Source: Candidatus Saccharimonadota bacterium
GTDB taxonomy: Bacteria; Patescibacteriota; Saccharimonadia; Saccharimonadales; UBA4665
Length of the DNA: 7,586 nt
Reading direction: 5' to 3'
Assembly: GCA_027314795.1 (NCBI GenBank)
Contig: DAHVAE010000033.1
Location: 1 to 7,586 of the forward strand
The notes beneath the pieces are model-generated. The model made no database searches. It had not been told where the DNA came from and saw only the letters and a program-made list of their open reading frames with translations. The position numbers were made by a program, and so were the translations under genes. Positions 1-6,197 of the stretch are shown one piece after another (position 1 is the first letter of the stretch; every line of letters begins with the position of its first letter).

Positions 1-200
1 CTTTAAATGAAACAAGGAAAGCTATGCGCGGATTTTTCCCAGAAACCCTCTTTGACCACAAAGCTTTTGATCCAGGTTACGATGCAACGCTTCTTTGGCT
101 TAGTGGGATAGCGGTTGCTCCTAGTGTACAAATTGAGCCAAATCCAGAACCCCCGGCTGATCACAAGCCTGATGATCTCGATGGCCTTTACATTTTCTAG
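1..200 (+). CDS. 3' end of an unrecognised protein
   Basis: The reading frame is open from the left edge (first full codon at base 3) to a TAG at 198-200, giving 65 residues. The visible part includes a stretch reading MRGFFPETLFDHKAF, then YDATLLWLSGIAV, then a proline- and acid-rich tail (EPNPEPPADHKPDD) ending in LDGLYIF. Such a tail is typical of a soluble protein's C-terminus. An internal ATG at 24-26 has no ribosome binding site I can see in the window, so I take this as a truncated gene rather than a small complete one. I do not recognise the family. An alternative frame stays open past the stop (see findings), so a frameshift at the T-run at 193-196 cannot be excluded. Confidence 0.55.
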   Translation, partial: LNETRKAMRGFFPETLFDHKAFDPGYDATLLWLSGIAVAPSVQIEPNPEPPADHKPDDLDGLYIF

Positions 201-460
201 GCTTTAATAAACTAAATTTTAGTCAGCCAGTAACTTTAGGAGCAGCGTTAACTTTCGAGGTTGCACTCGAAGCAGTAAACCGTACAAGCAGAGCAGATTG
301 TTACCAATGATATACAGGCAAGCCATTTGCCTCTTAAAATCTAACTTTATATACTCCGTTAAGCCACTGCATGAAGTACAAATGGCTGCTGGCTTTAGTT
401 ATGTTCCCAACAAGTGTCACAGGGTTCTTAATTGCTAACGAATAGTGTATGGCTAGGTAC
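201..460. other. Gap without a convincing gene
   Basis: This lies between the stop of the left-edge gene and the 3' end of mntP, which faces it. It holds a short hairpin (AGGCAA 316-321 with TTGCCT 327-332, 5-nt loop) with no T-run on either side, so it is a poor terminator. Two plus-strand frames are open here: 176-307, and 223-435 with an ATG at 307. Both read in a protein-like way, but neither has a ribosome binding site. I see no tRNA, no -35/-10 pair and no long repeat. Confidence 0.4.
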
Positions 461-1018
461 TTATAAAATCTTAAACCAGATAGCTATAGCGATAAATAGC
501 AGAAAAAGGCCGCTTAAACTAGCGCTGTATTTATCGAACTTAACGCTTAAACGTTTTCCTAGTTCTAAACCAATTAAGCTCAGTAACACACTCACGCCGC
601 CGATAACTAGCGCAGCCAGGATAATAGGAATTTTAAAAACTCCCAGACTAAAGCTGACTATAAGATTATCAACACTAAGTGCAAGCCCGGATAACACCAT
701 GGTCTTCCAGTTGCTAAAAGCTGTTTTTTCAACTTCTAGCTCATCTCGATTCTTTAGCGAATTAAGAAACAAGTAGAGACCGGTCAAACCAAGTAAACCG
801 CCGCCAATTATATTAGCCTTACCACCAATTGCTTTTGCCAATACGCGACCAATCAGTAACCCAACAATAGGCATACCAGTTTCAAAGACCCCAAAAACTA
901 AGGCCATTCTCCTCCTAGTTAATTTCTGCTTGCTATCAATCGCTATAGCAAAGGAGGCGGCAAAATTACTTAAACCAACTGACATTCCTACTAGTAGGAG
1001 GGTTATGATTTTTGTCAC
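461..1018 (-). CDS. mntP: MntP-family manganese efflux pump
   Basis: A 185-residue protein, almost exactly the family's usual size (about 185-190). It is very hydrophobic, with about six membrane segments arranged as two repeats of three, as expected for MntP (PF02659), which exports Mn2+ from the cytoplasm. Family landmarks in the sequence: GMSVGLSNFAAS in TM1 (MntP: GMSMDAFAAS), GVFETGMPIVG in TM2 (MntP: GAVETLTPLIG), and ALSVDNLIVS in TM4 (MntP: ATSLDAMAVG). The TM4 Asp (D117) and TM2 Glu (E46) are kept, but the TM1 Asp aligns with Ser17, so transport may differ. The start is GTG. No ribosome binding site lies at a usable distance. A TATATT (1028-1033 on this strand) ends 9 nt before GTG, so the mRNA may have almost no leader. 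The gene is divergent from kup. The family call is strong; the substrate is less certain. Confidence 0.82.
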   Translation of the reverse strand: MTKIITLLLVGMSVGLSNFAASFAIAIDSKQKLTRRRMALVFGVFETGMPIVGLLIGRVLAKAIGGKANIIGGGLLGLTGLYLFLNSLKNRDELEVEKTAFSNWKTMVLSGLALSVDNLIVSFSLGVFKIPIILAALVIGGVSVLLSLIGLELGKRLSVKFDKYSASLSGLFLLFIAIAIWFKIL

Positions 1019-1095
1019 GATATTACTAATATAGACAATTAGTCCTTCTCTTACTATAAAAACTAATATTCATCGCAGCCTAGTCGGGGCTACGC

Positions 1096-1101
1096 TATAA
1101 T
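1096..1101 (+). promoter_or_regulatory. -10 box of a leaderless kup promoter
   Basis: A perfect TATAAT ends 6 nt before the kup ATG at 1108. Sigma70-type transcription starts about 6-8 nt after the -10 box, so the mRNA would begin at or next to the A of ATG. The upstream GCTCAT contains no ribosome binding site, which fits a leaderless message. No recognisable -35 hexamer is present at 16-18 nt spacing. The same 6-nt geometry recurs upstream of the aminotransferase gene. Confidence 0.65.
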
Positions 1102-1107
1102 GCTCAT

Positions 1108-2994
1108 ATGGCCAAAATAAAGAAAGAGTTTACTCCACTGGCTATAGTTGCGCTTGGTGTAGTATTTGGCGATATCGGTACTAGCCCATTATATGCCTTG
1201 CATGCCGTATTTGGTTCTTCGGGACAAAACCTACCAGTCAATCAAGTGAATATTTACGGCATTATCTCTCTTGTTATTTGGGCTATAACCATAGTCGTGT
1301 CGATTAAGTTTATTGGCTTCATTATGCGAGCAGATAATGAAGGCGAGGGCGGTATTATGGCGCTGGTGGCACTTATTAAAGGGATAGTATTAAAACGTAA
1401 ATGGTTGTTTATTATCCTGGGTTTATTAGGCGTATCTTTATTTTATGGTGATAGCATTATTACCCCTGCTATATCTGTATTATCAGCCGTTGAAGGCTTA
1501 AAAGTCGTTACTCCGCATTTAAACTCATTTATAGTGCCGCTGACGTTAGTTATTCTTGCCTTACTATTTTGGATCCAAAAGTATGGTACAGCGGCAATTG
1601 GCAGGTTCTTTGGTCCCACCATGCTCATCTGGTTTATGGCTATAGGTTTGGGAGGTGCCTGGCGCGTATGGCAGTATCCAGATATTTTAAAAACTTTATC
1701 ACCAGTGGTAGCAATTAACTTCTTCATTGATCATCCGCTAACGGCGTTTCTCTCAATGACGGCTGTTGTACTGGCAATTACGGGGGCAGAAGCGCTATAT
1801 GCTGATTTAGGTCATTTTGGTCGTCCACCGATTGCCAAAGCTTGGTTTTTGGCTGTTTTTCCAGCCCTGACACTTTGCTATATGGGAGAAGGTGCTATTA
1901 TCCTTCATGAGCGCGGAGTTTCAGGCAATGTGCTAGTCGAACTTTTTCCTTCAAGCATACGACTTATTATTGTGCTACTAGCTACTGTTGCAACGCTAAT
2001 TGCTTCTCAGTCTGTTATATCAGGAGCTTTTTCATTAACGAGGCAAGCAGTGAAGCTTGAGTTTTTACCCAAGATGCTAGTCAAGCATACTTCTATTCGT
2101 GAAACCGGGCAGATTTACATGCCTTTAATTAACTTCTTTCTGTTTACTTTGGTAGTTACTCTGGTTCTGGTGTTTGGCTCCTCAGCCAGACTAGCTAATG
2201 CTTACGGTATTGCTGTTAGCGGTACAATTGCTGCCGACACTATATTGTTCCTGGTGGTTATGCGTCACATATGGCGAAAGTCATTCGTTGCTGTGGCATT
2301 AACGGCTGCCGTTTTCTTGCCAGTTGATCTTCTATTCGTGTCGTCTAATATGCAGAAGCTGCTACATGGCGGGTTGTTTCCAGTTGCTCTAGGCTGCCTA
2401 ACGTTTTTGTTAATAGATACCTGGACCAAGGGCGAGAAAATTATCGATGCAGAACGTCAGACCATAGAGGGACCACTTCAGAAATTTATTCAGACGCTTA
2501 GTACTATTAAGCCTCCAATTCAGAGAATACCTGGTGCTGCAATTTACATTGGACACCATCCTGATTTCGCCCCATTAGCGCTTCGCGCTACTGTAGAAGA
2601 GCTACATGAATTACCCGAAAAAGTAGTGATCATTTCTGTGCAAACAACTACTGCCGCCCATGTTCCTAAAAGTCGGCGATCAGTATTTGATAACCTCGGC
2701 AAAGATCATGATGGCATTAGCCATCTAACGCTGTTTTATGGTTATCATGATACAATTAACATTCCGAAAGTTTTGAAATCATTGAGATCATCAACCCCAG
2801 AATTAGATTTTGATCTAGATAAAGTAGCTTACTTCATTTCATCTAGCAAGGTTATTCTGTCACGGCGTCATAACATGGCGAAATGGCGTAAGTCTCTATA
2901 TTACTTAATGTCTAGGGGTGCCTTAAGTAGAAGTGATTATTACAAATTACCGATTAAACAAACCGAAGAAATGCAGACACCGATTATGTTATGA
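1108..2994 (+). CDS. kup: Kup potassium uptake transporter
   Basis: A complete 628-residue protein, matching the family (E. coli Kup 622). It is a K+ uptake permease of the KUP/HAK/KT family, believed to work as a K+:H+ symporter in the cytoplasmic membrane. The N-terminus carries the family signature GDIGTSPLY (residues 21-29). Further landmarks are the acidic loop ADNEGEGGIMAL (75-86) and YGDSIITPAISVLSAVEGL (113-131). About 12 hydrophobic segments fill residues 10-440. The C-terminal third (about 470-600) is soluble and family-like, for example GAAIYIG, LHELPEKVVIISV, FYGYHD and VAYFIS. The gene has its own apparent leaderless promoter and is not in an operon: mntP diverges from it and the signal peptidase gene converges on it 39 nt after its stop. 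It ends in TGA at the expected length, which argues that TGA is a stop in this organism. Confidence 0.96.
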   Translation: MAKIKKEFTPLAIVALGVVFGDIGTSPLYALHAVFGSSGQNLPVNQVNIYGIISLVIWAITIVVSIKFIGFIMRADNEGEGGIMALVALIKGIVLKRKWLFIILGLLGVSLFYGDSIITPAISVLSAVEGLKVVTPHLNSFIVPLTLVILALLFWIQKYGTAAIGRFFGPTMLIWFMAIGLGGAWRVWQYPDILKTLSPVVAINFFIDHPLTAFLSMTAVVLAITGAEALYADLGHFGRPPIAKAWFLAVFPALTLCYMGEGAIILHERGVSGNVLVELFPSSIRLIIVLLATVATLIASQSVISGAFSLTRQAVKLEFLPKMLVKHTSIRETGQIYMPLINFFLFTLVVTLVLVFGSSARLANAYGIAVSGTIAADTILFLVVMRHIWRKSFVAVALTAAVFLPVDLLFVSSNMQKLLHGGLFPVALGCLTFLLIDTWTKGEKIIDAERQTIEGPLQKFIQTLSTIKPPIQRIPGAAIYIGHHPDFAPLALRATVEELHELPEKVVIISVQTTTAAHVPKSRRSVFDNLGKDHDGISHLTLFYGYHDTINIPKVLKSLRSSTPELDFDLDKVAYFISSSKVILSRRHNMAKWRKSLYYLMSRGALSRSDYYKLPIKQTEEMQTPIML

Positions 2995-2997
2995 CAA

Positions 2998-3057
2998 GCT
3001 AAAAAGACGCCCAACATTCAAAGTTCCTATAAATTACTCCTTCTTGGCCTTTTTAGC
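2998..3057. repeat. AT-rich inverted repeat across convergent 3' ends
   Basis: GCTAAAAAG (2998-3006) and CTTTTTAGC (3049-3057) are perfect 9-nt inverted copies separated by 42 nt. They bracket the 39-nt gap between the kup stop and the opposing signal peptidase stop. In the minus transcript the second arm supplies a T5 run shortly after the stop, so it might help termination. The long loop and AT-rich stem make this weak; it may be coincidence. Confidence 0.25.
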
Positions 3058-3654
3058 AATCCTATAAGATCTCCTAAAGCGACGTTTCTTTTCATATTCT
3101 AATAATAAAGACATTACAAATATAATTGCTATAATGCCAGCAATCGTTAACAGCGCCTTTCTACCATTATAAGAATGAACCCAAACCGCTAGATAACCGA
3201 TAAACGGCAAAGTAAATCTTGTTACATAGGAATTTTTAGAGGTAATTCTAAGCAACCATGGATCGGCAGTTGGGTTATCATCACCTTTTGTACGGATTAC
3301 GTACTGTTTATCTGACTTACTTATCGAGATAATTCGGTGAATATAAGTAGTGTTATTCAAAAACGGCGGGTGGAAAACAGCTACATCGCCAACTTTTAGC
3401 TGGCTTGTCGGAATAGTCTGGGTAATAGCCACACCACCAATTGAAAAGCCCGGGCGCATACTACCAGATAATATTGGTCTTATTTGCCAACTACCGGACA
3501 AAACAGCCACGGATATTATAATAAAGCCAACCAGAATAATTAATAATATGGTTCCTTCGAAAATAAATCTAAGTTTGAGATGTCCTTTTCTTAAACTCTT
3601 GTTTGAATTTAACTTGAATTTTTCCATTTTCAGACAAATCTGGCCGATAGACAT
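3034..3654 (-). CDS. sipW: ER-type (SipW-like) signal peptidase I
   Basis: A membrane-bound serine protease of family S26B that cleaves signal peptides of exported proteins. Counting from the ATG at 3654 it has 206 residues: a basic N-terminus, TM1 about 33-52, the nucleophile in SGSMRPG (Ser65), and the second catalytic motif YIHRI (His106). Here His stands where bacterial S26A enzymes have Lys, which marks the SipW/archaeal/ER class. Then come KGDDN (123-127) with Asp131 in ADPW, TM2 about 166-186, and a strongly basic C-terminal tail. It follows the TasA-like gene by 32 nt and is probably cotranscribed, so that protein is its likely substrate. The start is uncertain: an in-frame ATG at 3627 (Met10) avoids coding through the intercistronic hairpin. 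Neither start has a ribosome binding site. Confidence 0.88.
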   Translation of the reverse strand: MSIGQICLKMEKFKLNSNKSLRKGHLKLRFIFEGTILLIILVGFIIISVAVLSGSWQIRPILSGSMRPGFSIGGVAITQTIPTSQLKVGDVAVFHPPFLNNTTYIHRIISISKSDKQYVIRTKGDDNPTADPWLLRITSKNSYVTRFTLPFIGYLAVWVHSYNGRKALLTIAGIIAIIFVMSLLLEYEKKRRFRRSYRIAKKAKKE

Positions 3655-3674
3655 TGTGATATCAATCGGCCAGA
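3639..3674 (-). promoter_or_regulatory. Intercistronic hairpin between tasA-like and sipW-like genes
   Basis: TCTGGCCGAT (3639-3648) and ATCGGCCAGA (3665-3674) form a perfect 10-bp stem with a 16-nt loop. It begins 12 nt after the TasA-like stop. The upstream peptidase ATG (3652-3654) lies in the loop and the next in-frame ATG (3627) lies 11 nt past the stem. On the minus strand the stem is followed by TTTGTCTG, a poor T-run, so it may be a leaky terminator, an RNA processing or stabilising hairpin, or a translation-controlling structure. Any of these would give more structural protein than peptidase. Confidence 0.6.
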
Positions 3675-3686
3675 CTATGGTTTAAA

Positions 3687-4406
3687 TTAGAGAGTGTTGC
3701 CGTTGATCGTTAATAACGGATCAATTGAAACATTTTCTTCATTGTTTTGGCTAACTAATGGGTTAGTCCCATAGTTATTGTTGTAGTAGCCGCCGGCGTA
3801 GGTTATGACAACCTTATAGCTAGCAAAACCTTCACCGCTACCTGGTATTGTTGTATTGCCATTCGGTTCAGGCTGGAGAAAGTCTGGGCCGAAATAACTA
3901 CCATTAGGGTATATGCCCTTATAGCCATTAGTGCTAAAAGTTGCATTTTGGTTACCAGCAGTAGAGCCTAAAAGATTACCTTGTCCATCGTATATTTGAA
4001 TGGTTAGATCTTTTTCTAAGGCTGTTTGGCTGGTGTTTGGCATAGGTTGTGGCGTGTAGACAATATTGTTAACTAGACCCTGAAGGGTGCCACTATCCCA
4101 AACATTAAATGAGTAAGTGTATGTGTCGCCTGGCGTCAGGTAGCCAAGAGTAAGCTCGAGCTTATTGTTGCTATTAAACAGATTAATTAAGCTACCACTA
4201 GCTTGGGACGCATAGTTAGCATCAAAAGAATCAACGCCAGTCACCGAAACATTAGAATCAGGCACGATACCTAAAGAAAAGTTACCACTCGTTATTTTAC
4301 TAGCCACATTGGCAGTCGCAGTAAAACTAGCGAAGCTGCCGGATTGTATGAACACTAAGCTTAATATGCCGAGTATTCCACCCGCATAGATTATTCGTCT
4401 TATCAT
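3687..4406 (-). CDS. Secreted TasA/camelysin-like protein
   Basis: A 239-residue exported protein resembling TasA of Bacillus (biofilm fibre, 261 aa) and camelysin. Evidence: a basic start MIRR, a hydrophobic core (about 5-20), and the junction SGSFASFTATANVAS. This parallels the TasA junction GGTWAAFND, so cleavage probably falls after Ala26. ITSGNFSLGI (38-47) parallels TasA's FASGTLDLS. LTPGDTYTYSFNVWDSGTL parallels TasA's LKPGDKLTKDFQFENNGSL. The remainder is rich in Asn, Gly, Ser and Thr, has no Cys and no membrane anchor, and fits a beta-rich fibre or surface protein. The start is firm: AGAGGT ends 4 nt before ATG. It stands first in a two-gene unit with the SipW-like peptidase, the arrangement expected for enzyme and substrate. 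Sequence similarity is by eye only; fibre formation is inferred. Confidence 0.72.
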   Translation of the reverse strand: MIRRIIYAGGILGILSLVFIQSGSFASFTATANVASKITSGNFSLGIVPDSNVSVTGVDSFDANYASQASGSLINLFNSNNKLELTLGYLTPGDTYTYSFNVWDSGTLQGLVNNIVYTPQPMPNTSQTALEKDLTIQIYDGQGNLLGSTAGNQNATFSTNGYKGIYPNGSYFGPDFLQPEPNGNTTIPGSGEGFASYKVVITYAGGYYNNNYGTNPLVSQNNEENVSIDPLLTINGNTL

Positions 4407-4674
4407 TTCAACCTCTTTTAAAAAACAATTAATAATATTTCCACCAGAACCATTGGCGGTTAATGTACCATAGGCACCCTCCTCCTCTTGTATAGATATT
4501 TAGTTGCAGACAAACAACTTATATCGCACTCCAACAAAGTAGTATTTTAATCATACACGAAAATAACTAGATACAACATAATTTAATTTCTGAGTGAGCA
4601 TGTCGGCCGTAGACCTTTTCGTAGTGTGTTAGGTCTGACTTTTCTCAGCTCGAAGCATTTTTTAATCTTGATAA
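4407..4674 (-). promoter_or_regulatory. Leader region upstream of the TasA-like gene
   Basis: These 268 nt separate the upstream terminator from the TasA-like ATG and should hold its promoter. The only plausible pairing I find on the minus strand is TTGTTT, 17 nt, TATACA (just above base 4490). A TATAAG at 4518-4523 has no -35 partner. The region also contains a very strong purine tract, AAGAGGAGGAGGG (4477-4489), placed 5 nt before an ATG whose frame ends after three codons (see next entry). The long leader contrasts with the leaderless kup and aminotransferase genes and suggests post-transcriptional control. I see no known riboswitch. Confidence 0.4.
4460..4489 (-). promoter_or_regulatory. 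Strong ribosome binding site with 3-codon mini-ORF
   Basis: On the minus strand AAGAGGAGGAGGG is followed after 5 nt by ATG GTA CAT TAA (Met-Val-His-stop), 53 nt before the TasA-like start. It is the best Shine-Dalgarno match in the window, yet it opens no real gene. Possible readings are a leader peptide, a ribosome standby or loading site, or the relic of a lost gene start. The frame that runs through the tract into the TasA-like ATG has no start codon after its last stop. Confidence 0.4.
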
Positions 4675-4706
4675 AATAGCCTGTTCAGGGGCACGGACAG
4701 GCTATT
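4669..4706 (-). terminator. Intrinsic terminator of the M23-like operon
   Basis: AATAGCCTGT (4675-4684) and ACAGGCTATT (4697-4706) form a perfect 10-bp stem, extendable by U-G and C-G pairs to 12 bp with an 8-nt loop. Read on the minus strand the stem runs into TTTTAT, a short T-tract; on the plus strand no T-run follows. It overlaps the TAA stop (4705-4707) of the recovered end of the upstream secreted-protein gene. It therefore separates that operon from the TasA-like unit. Confidence 0.72.
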
Positions 4707-4887
4707 ACCGATAGTAAGTTTTCGCAGCCCCAGTGAATTGCGGGGTTAGAGAGCTACAAGCTCCGGGCTGCTCCTCTGCTTCAAGCGTTGTATTACTAGT
4801 TAACTGTACCATAAGATGACTGTTGCTAGCAGCGCCTAAATTATTGTTGTTTGAGTCGTAACAATAAATCGTTTTGCCTGGTGCACA
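4705..4887 (-). pseudogene. Displaced C-terminus of the M23-like protein (frameshifted)
   Basis: After the main frame loses sense near 4890, the frame one base away reads as protein for 60 codons: CAPGKTIYCYDS, then NLGAASNSHLMVQLT, then EEQPGACSSLTPQF and a final TYYR, ending in TAA TAG at the terminator. The main frame over the same DNA gives only a short run (HQAKRFIVTTQTTII) before its stop at 4836. In the recovered frame a TGA at 4897-4899 bounds the shift to about 4870-4896. One missing base there, for example at GTGCACC or the AAAA run (4872-4875), would join the two parts into one protein of about 395 residues. A perfect Lys-codon slip on AAAA could also do it in translation, but no classic slippery heptamer is present. 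Confidence 0.72.
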
Positions 4888-5891
4888 CCGGAAGGCTCAT
4901 GGTTGATGAGGCCACTACTAAGCGGTGAAAACGTCCAGAATTTTGCTTGACTAATAACTCCACCAATTGAAATCTCGTCTAATGCTGGATTAGCATTGTT
5001 ATGGACTATGGCTAATTCTTTAAGCCAATTGCCTGGACCGTCCTTAGTGCTCGAACCATAGAACCAATTCCCTTGTAAAGTATTTGTCACATCTTGATTA
5101 ACTTGGCCACAAATTGGAGGTGCAGTACGTTGAGAAGATCCTTCGCCCAAATATACTTGCAGCGCGGTCTTGACATTCGGGGTGAAGTAGTCAATTGGAC
5201 AAGCTGAGTGTAGCGTTTGTGAATTATATCGCCTTGGGCTAATAAAGGGTAAGGTTACTGCCTGGTCAACTACGCCGAAGTCCATTGCCGGGGCACTGGA
5301 TGGGCCACCGGCTGTTCCGATTTGCACTCCAGCAGCTAGTGGAATATCTACGGAATAATCACACTGTTGGACGGAGCTTATATAGCCGTTATTAAGACCG
5401 TACTTATAACAACTGACGTGCCCAAGCTTACTTTCTATAGCTGAAGACAAGGTACTCATATGACCAAAATATCCTTGAATGGTCCGACAGGGATAGGAGT
5501 AGATACTGTAGTCGCCGTTAATGCTCTGACCGGAAGCATTAGAATAATGCGCAACCCGTACTGACGTAATAGTAATATTACCGGGGCTGTAAACAGGAAC
5601 TTGCTTAGCATTTTGTCTGGTAGACAGTAAAGTTAAATAAATATGGTTAGACGGCAGAGTGTGGTCGGGCGGATTGACGTTCCCACGCGGTAATATAAAT
5701 GCTAAATCACCCGAGCTAAGCGGCGAAGCTGAAAATACGCTCTGACTTTGGCAGATTGGTAAACTAGCTACAACATTTACGTAATTTGACTGCATACGGC
5801 TAAAAACAAATGCACCAACGGCAACTATAATTAAAACTATTATAATTAGTACTAAGATATGACTAAAACCATTTTGATTAGGCTTATGCAT
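4836..5891 (-). CDS. Secreted protein, prepilin-like anchor, M23-like region
   Basis: The 351-codon open part of a longer gene. Residues 1-32 form a prepilin-like N-terminus: a short charged leader MHKPNQNG, then FSHI and a long hydrophobic stretch (9-30). His replaces the usual pilin Glu5, so it may simply be a membrane anchor. The outer part has features of a peptidase M23/LytM-like beta fold: PPDHTLPSNH (74-83), VPVYSPGNITITSVR, GYFGHMSTLS (140-149) and AAGVQIGTAGG (187-196) before AMDFGVVD. M23 enzymes have an HxH zinc motif where DFG stands, so it is probably inactive or binding only. Several Cys pairs suggest disulphides. The C-terminus is out of frame (previous entry). The ATG shares its A with the TAA of the upstream gene, so translation is probably coupled. 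The function is unknown. Confidence 0.7.
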   Translation of the reverse strand: MHKPNQNGFSHILVLIIIVLIIVAVGAFVFSRMQSNYVNVVASLPICQSQSVFSASPLSSGDLAFILPRGNVNPPDHTLPSNHIYLTLLSTRQNAKQVPVYSPGNITITSVRVAHYSNASGQSINGDYSIYSYPCRTIQGYFGHMSTLSSAIESKLGHVSCYKYGLNNGYISSVQQCDYSVDIPLAAGVQIGTAGGPSSAPAMDFGVVDQAVTLPFISPRRYNSQTLHSACPIDYFTPNVKTALQVYLGEGSSQRTAPPICGQVNQDVTNTLQGNWFYGSSTKDGPGNWLKELAIVHNNANPALDEISIGGVISQAKFWTFSPLSSGLINHEPSGVHQAKRFIVTTQTTII

Positions 5892-6197
5892 TACTGGGTA
5901 GTATAGGTACAGGTCGCCGTAAACATCAATTTCTTATCTGATGGTTCTTGTCTAATAATCTGTTGCGACAAGCTTGTTGAAATATCTAGTAAAAACTTAT
6001 TATAGATGGCACACTTAAAGAAAGGTCAGAAGCGTGATCCTGATTATGGCAGCAGAAAACCATGTAGCTGATGCTAACAACCGTTCTATTGTCTGGCTTG
6101 AACTATGCATAAAACGATCGACATAAGTAGCTCTTAGCCATGAGAGGTTAAAGGATGGTGGTGTTAATACAAGCACAACGTACTTCTTGCACTGGGT
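5891..6197 (-). pseudogene. Short gene upstream of the M23-like gene, frameshifted
   Basis: The 3' part (5891-6025) reads FFKCAIYNKFLLDIS, then QQIIRQEPSDKKLMFT and ends YTTQ-TAA. That TAA shares one base with the next gene's ATG (TAATG), a classic sign of coupled genes. The upstream part is in another frame (6018-6197): SSSQTIERLLASATWFSA followed by IIRITLLTFL, which may be a membrane segment, then TAA at 6015-6017. Joining them needs one base skipped at CTT-TAA-G, giving TFL-K-CAIYNK. The start is unclear; ATG at 6110 would give about 72 residues. I do not recognise the family. It probably belongs to the same exported-protein operon. Confidence 0.5.

Noticed and set aside
219..326. Minus-strand 35-codon frame with AGAGG 3 nt before ATG.
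   Set aside because: Spacing is too short, there is no promoter, and the sequence has no recognisable features.
432..776. Plus-strand open frame of 114 codons opposite mntP.
   Set aside because: It is the antisense of a clear membrane protein gene and shows no family features of its own.
1443..1727. Minus-strand open frame inside kup.
   Set aside because: Shadow of conserved kup coding sequence.
2992..2994. TGA read as Gly (genetic code 25).
   Set aside because: kup ends here at family length, and no recognisable gene in the window has an internal TGA.
3350..3685. Plus-strand open frame opposite the signal peptidase gene.
   Set aside because: Antisense of the catalytic domain; no start signal or family motif.
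4502..4519. AGTTG/CAACT inverted repeat upstream of the TasA-like gene as an operator.
   Set aside because: Only 5 bp with no second copy; too common by chance.
4724..4771. GCAGCCC/GGGCTGC 7-bp stem enclosing a GAGCT/AGCTC hairpin, tRNA- or small-RNA-like.
   Set aside because: Only 48 nt long with no tRNA arms or anticodon loop, and it lies within the recovered protein-coding tail of the M23-like gene.
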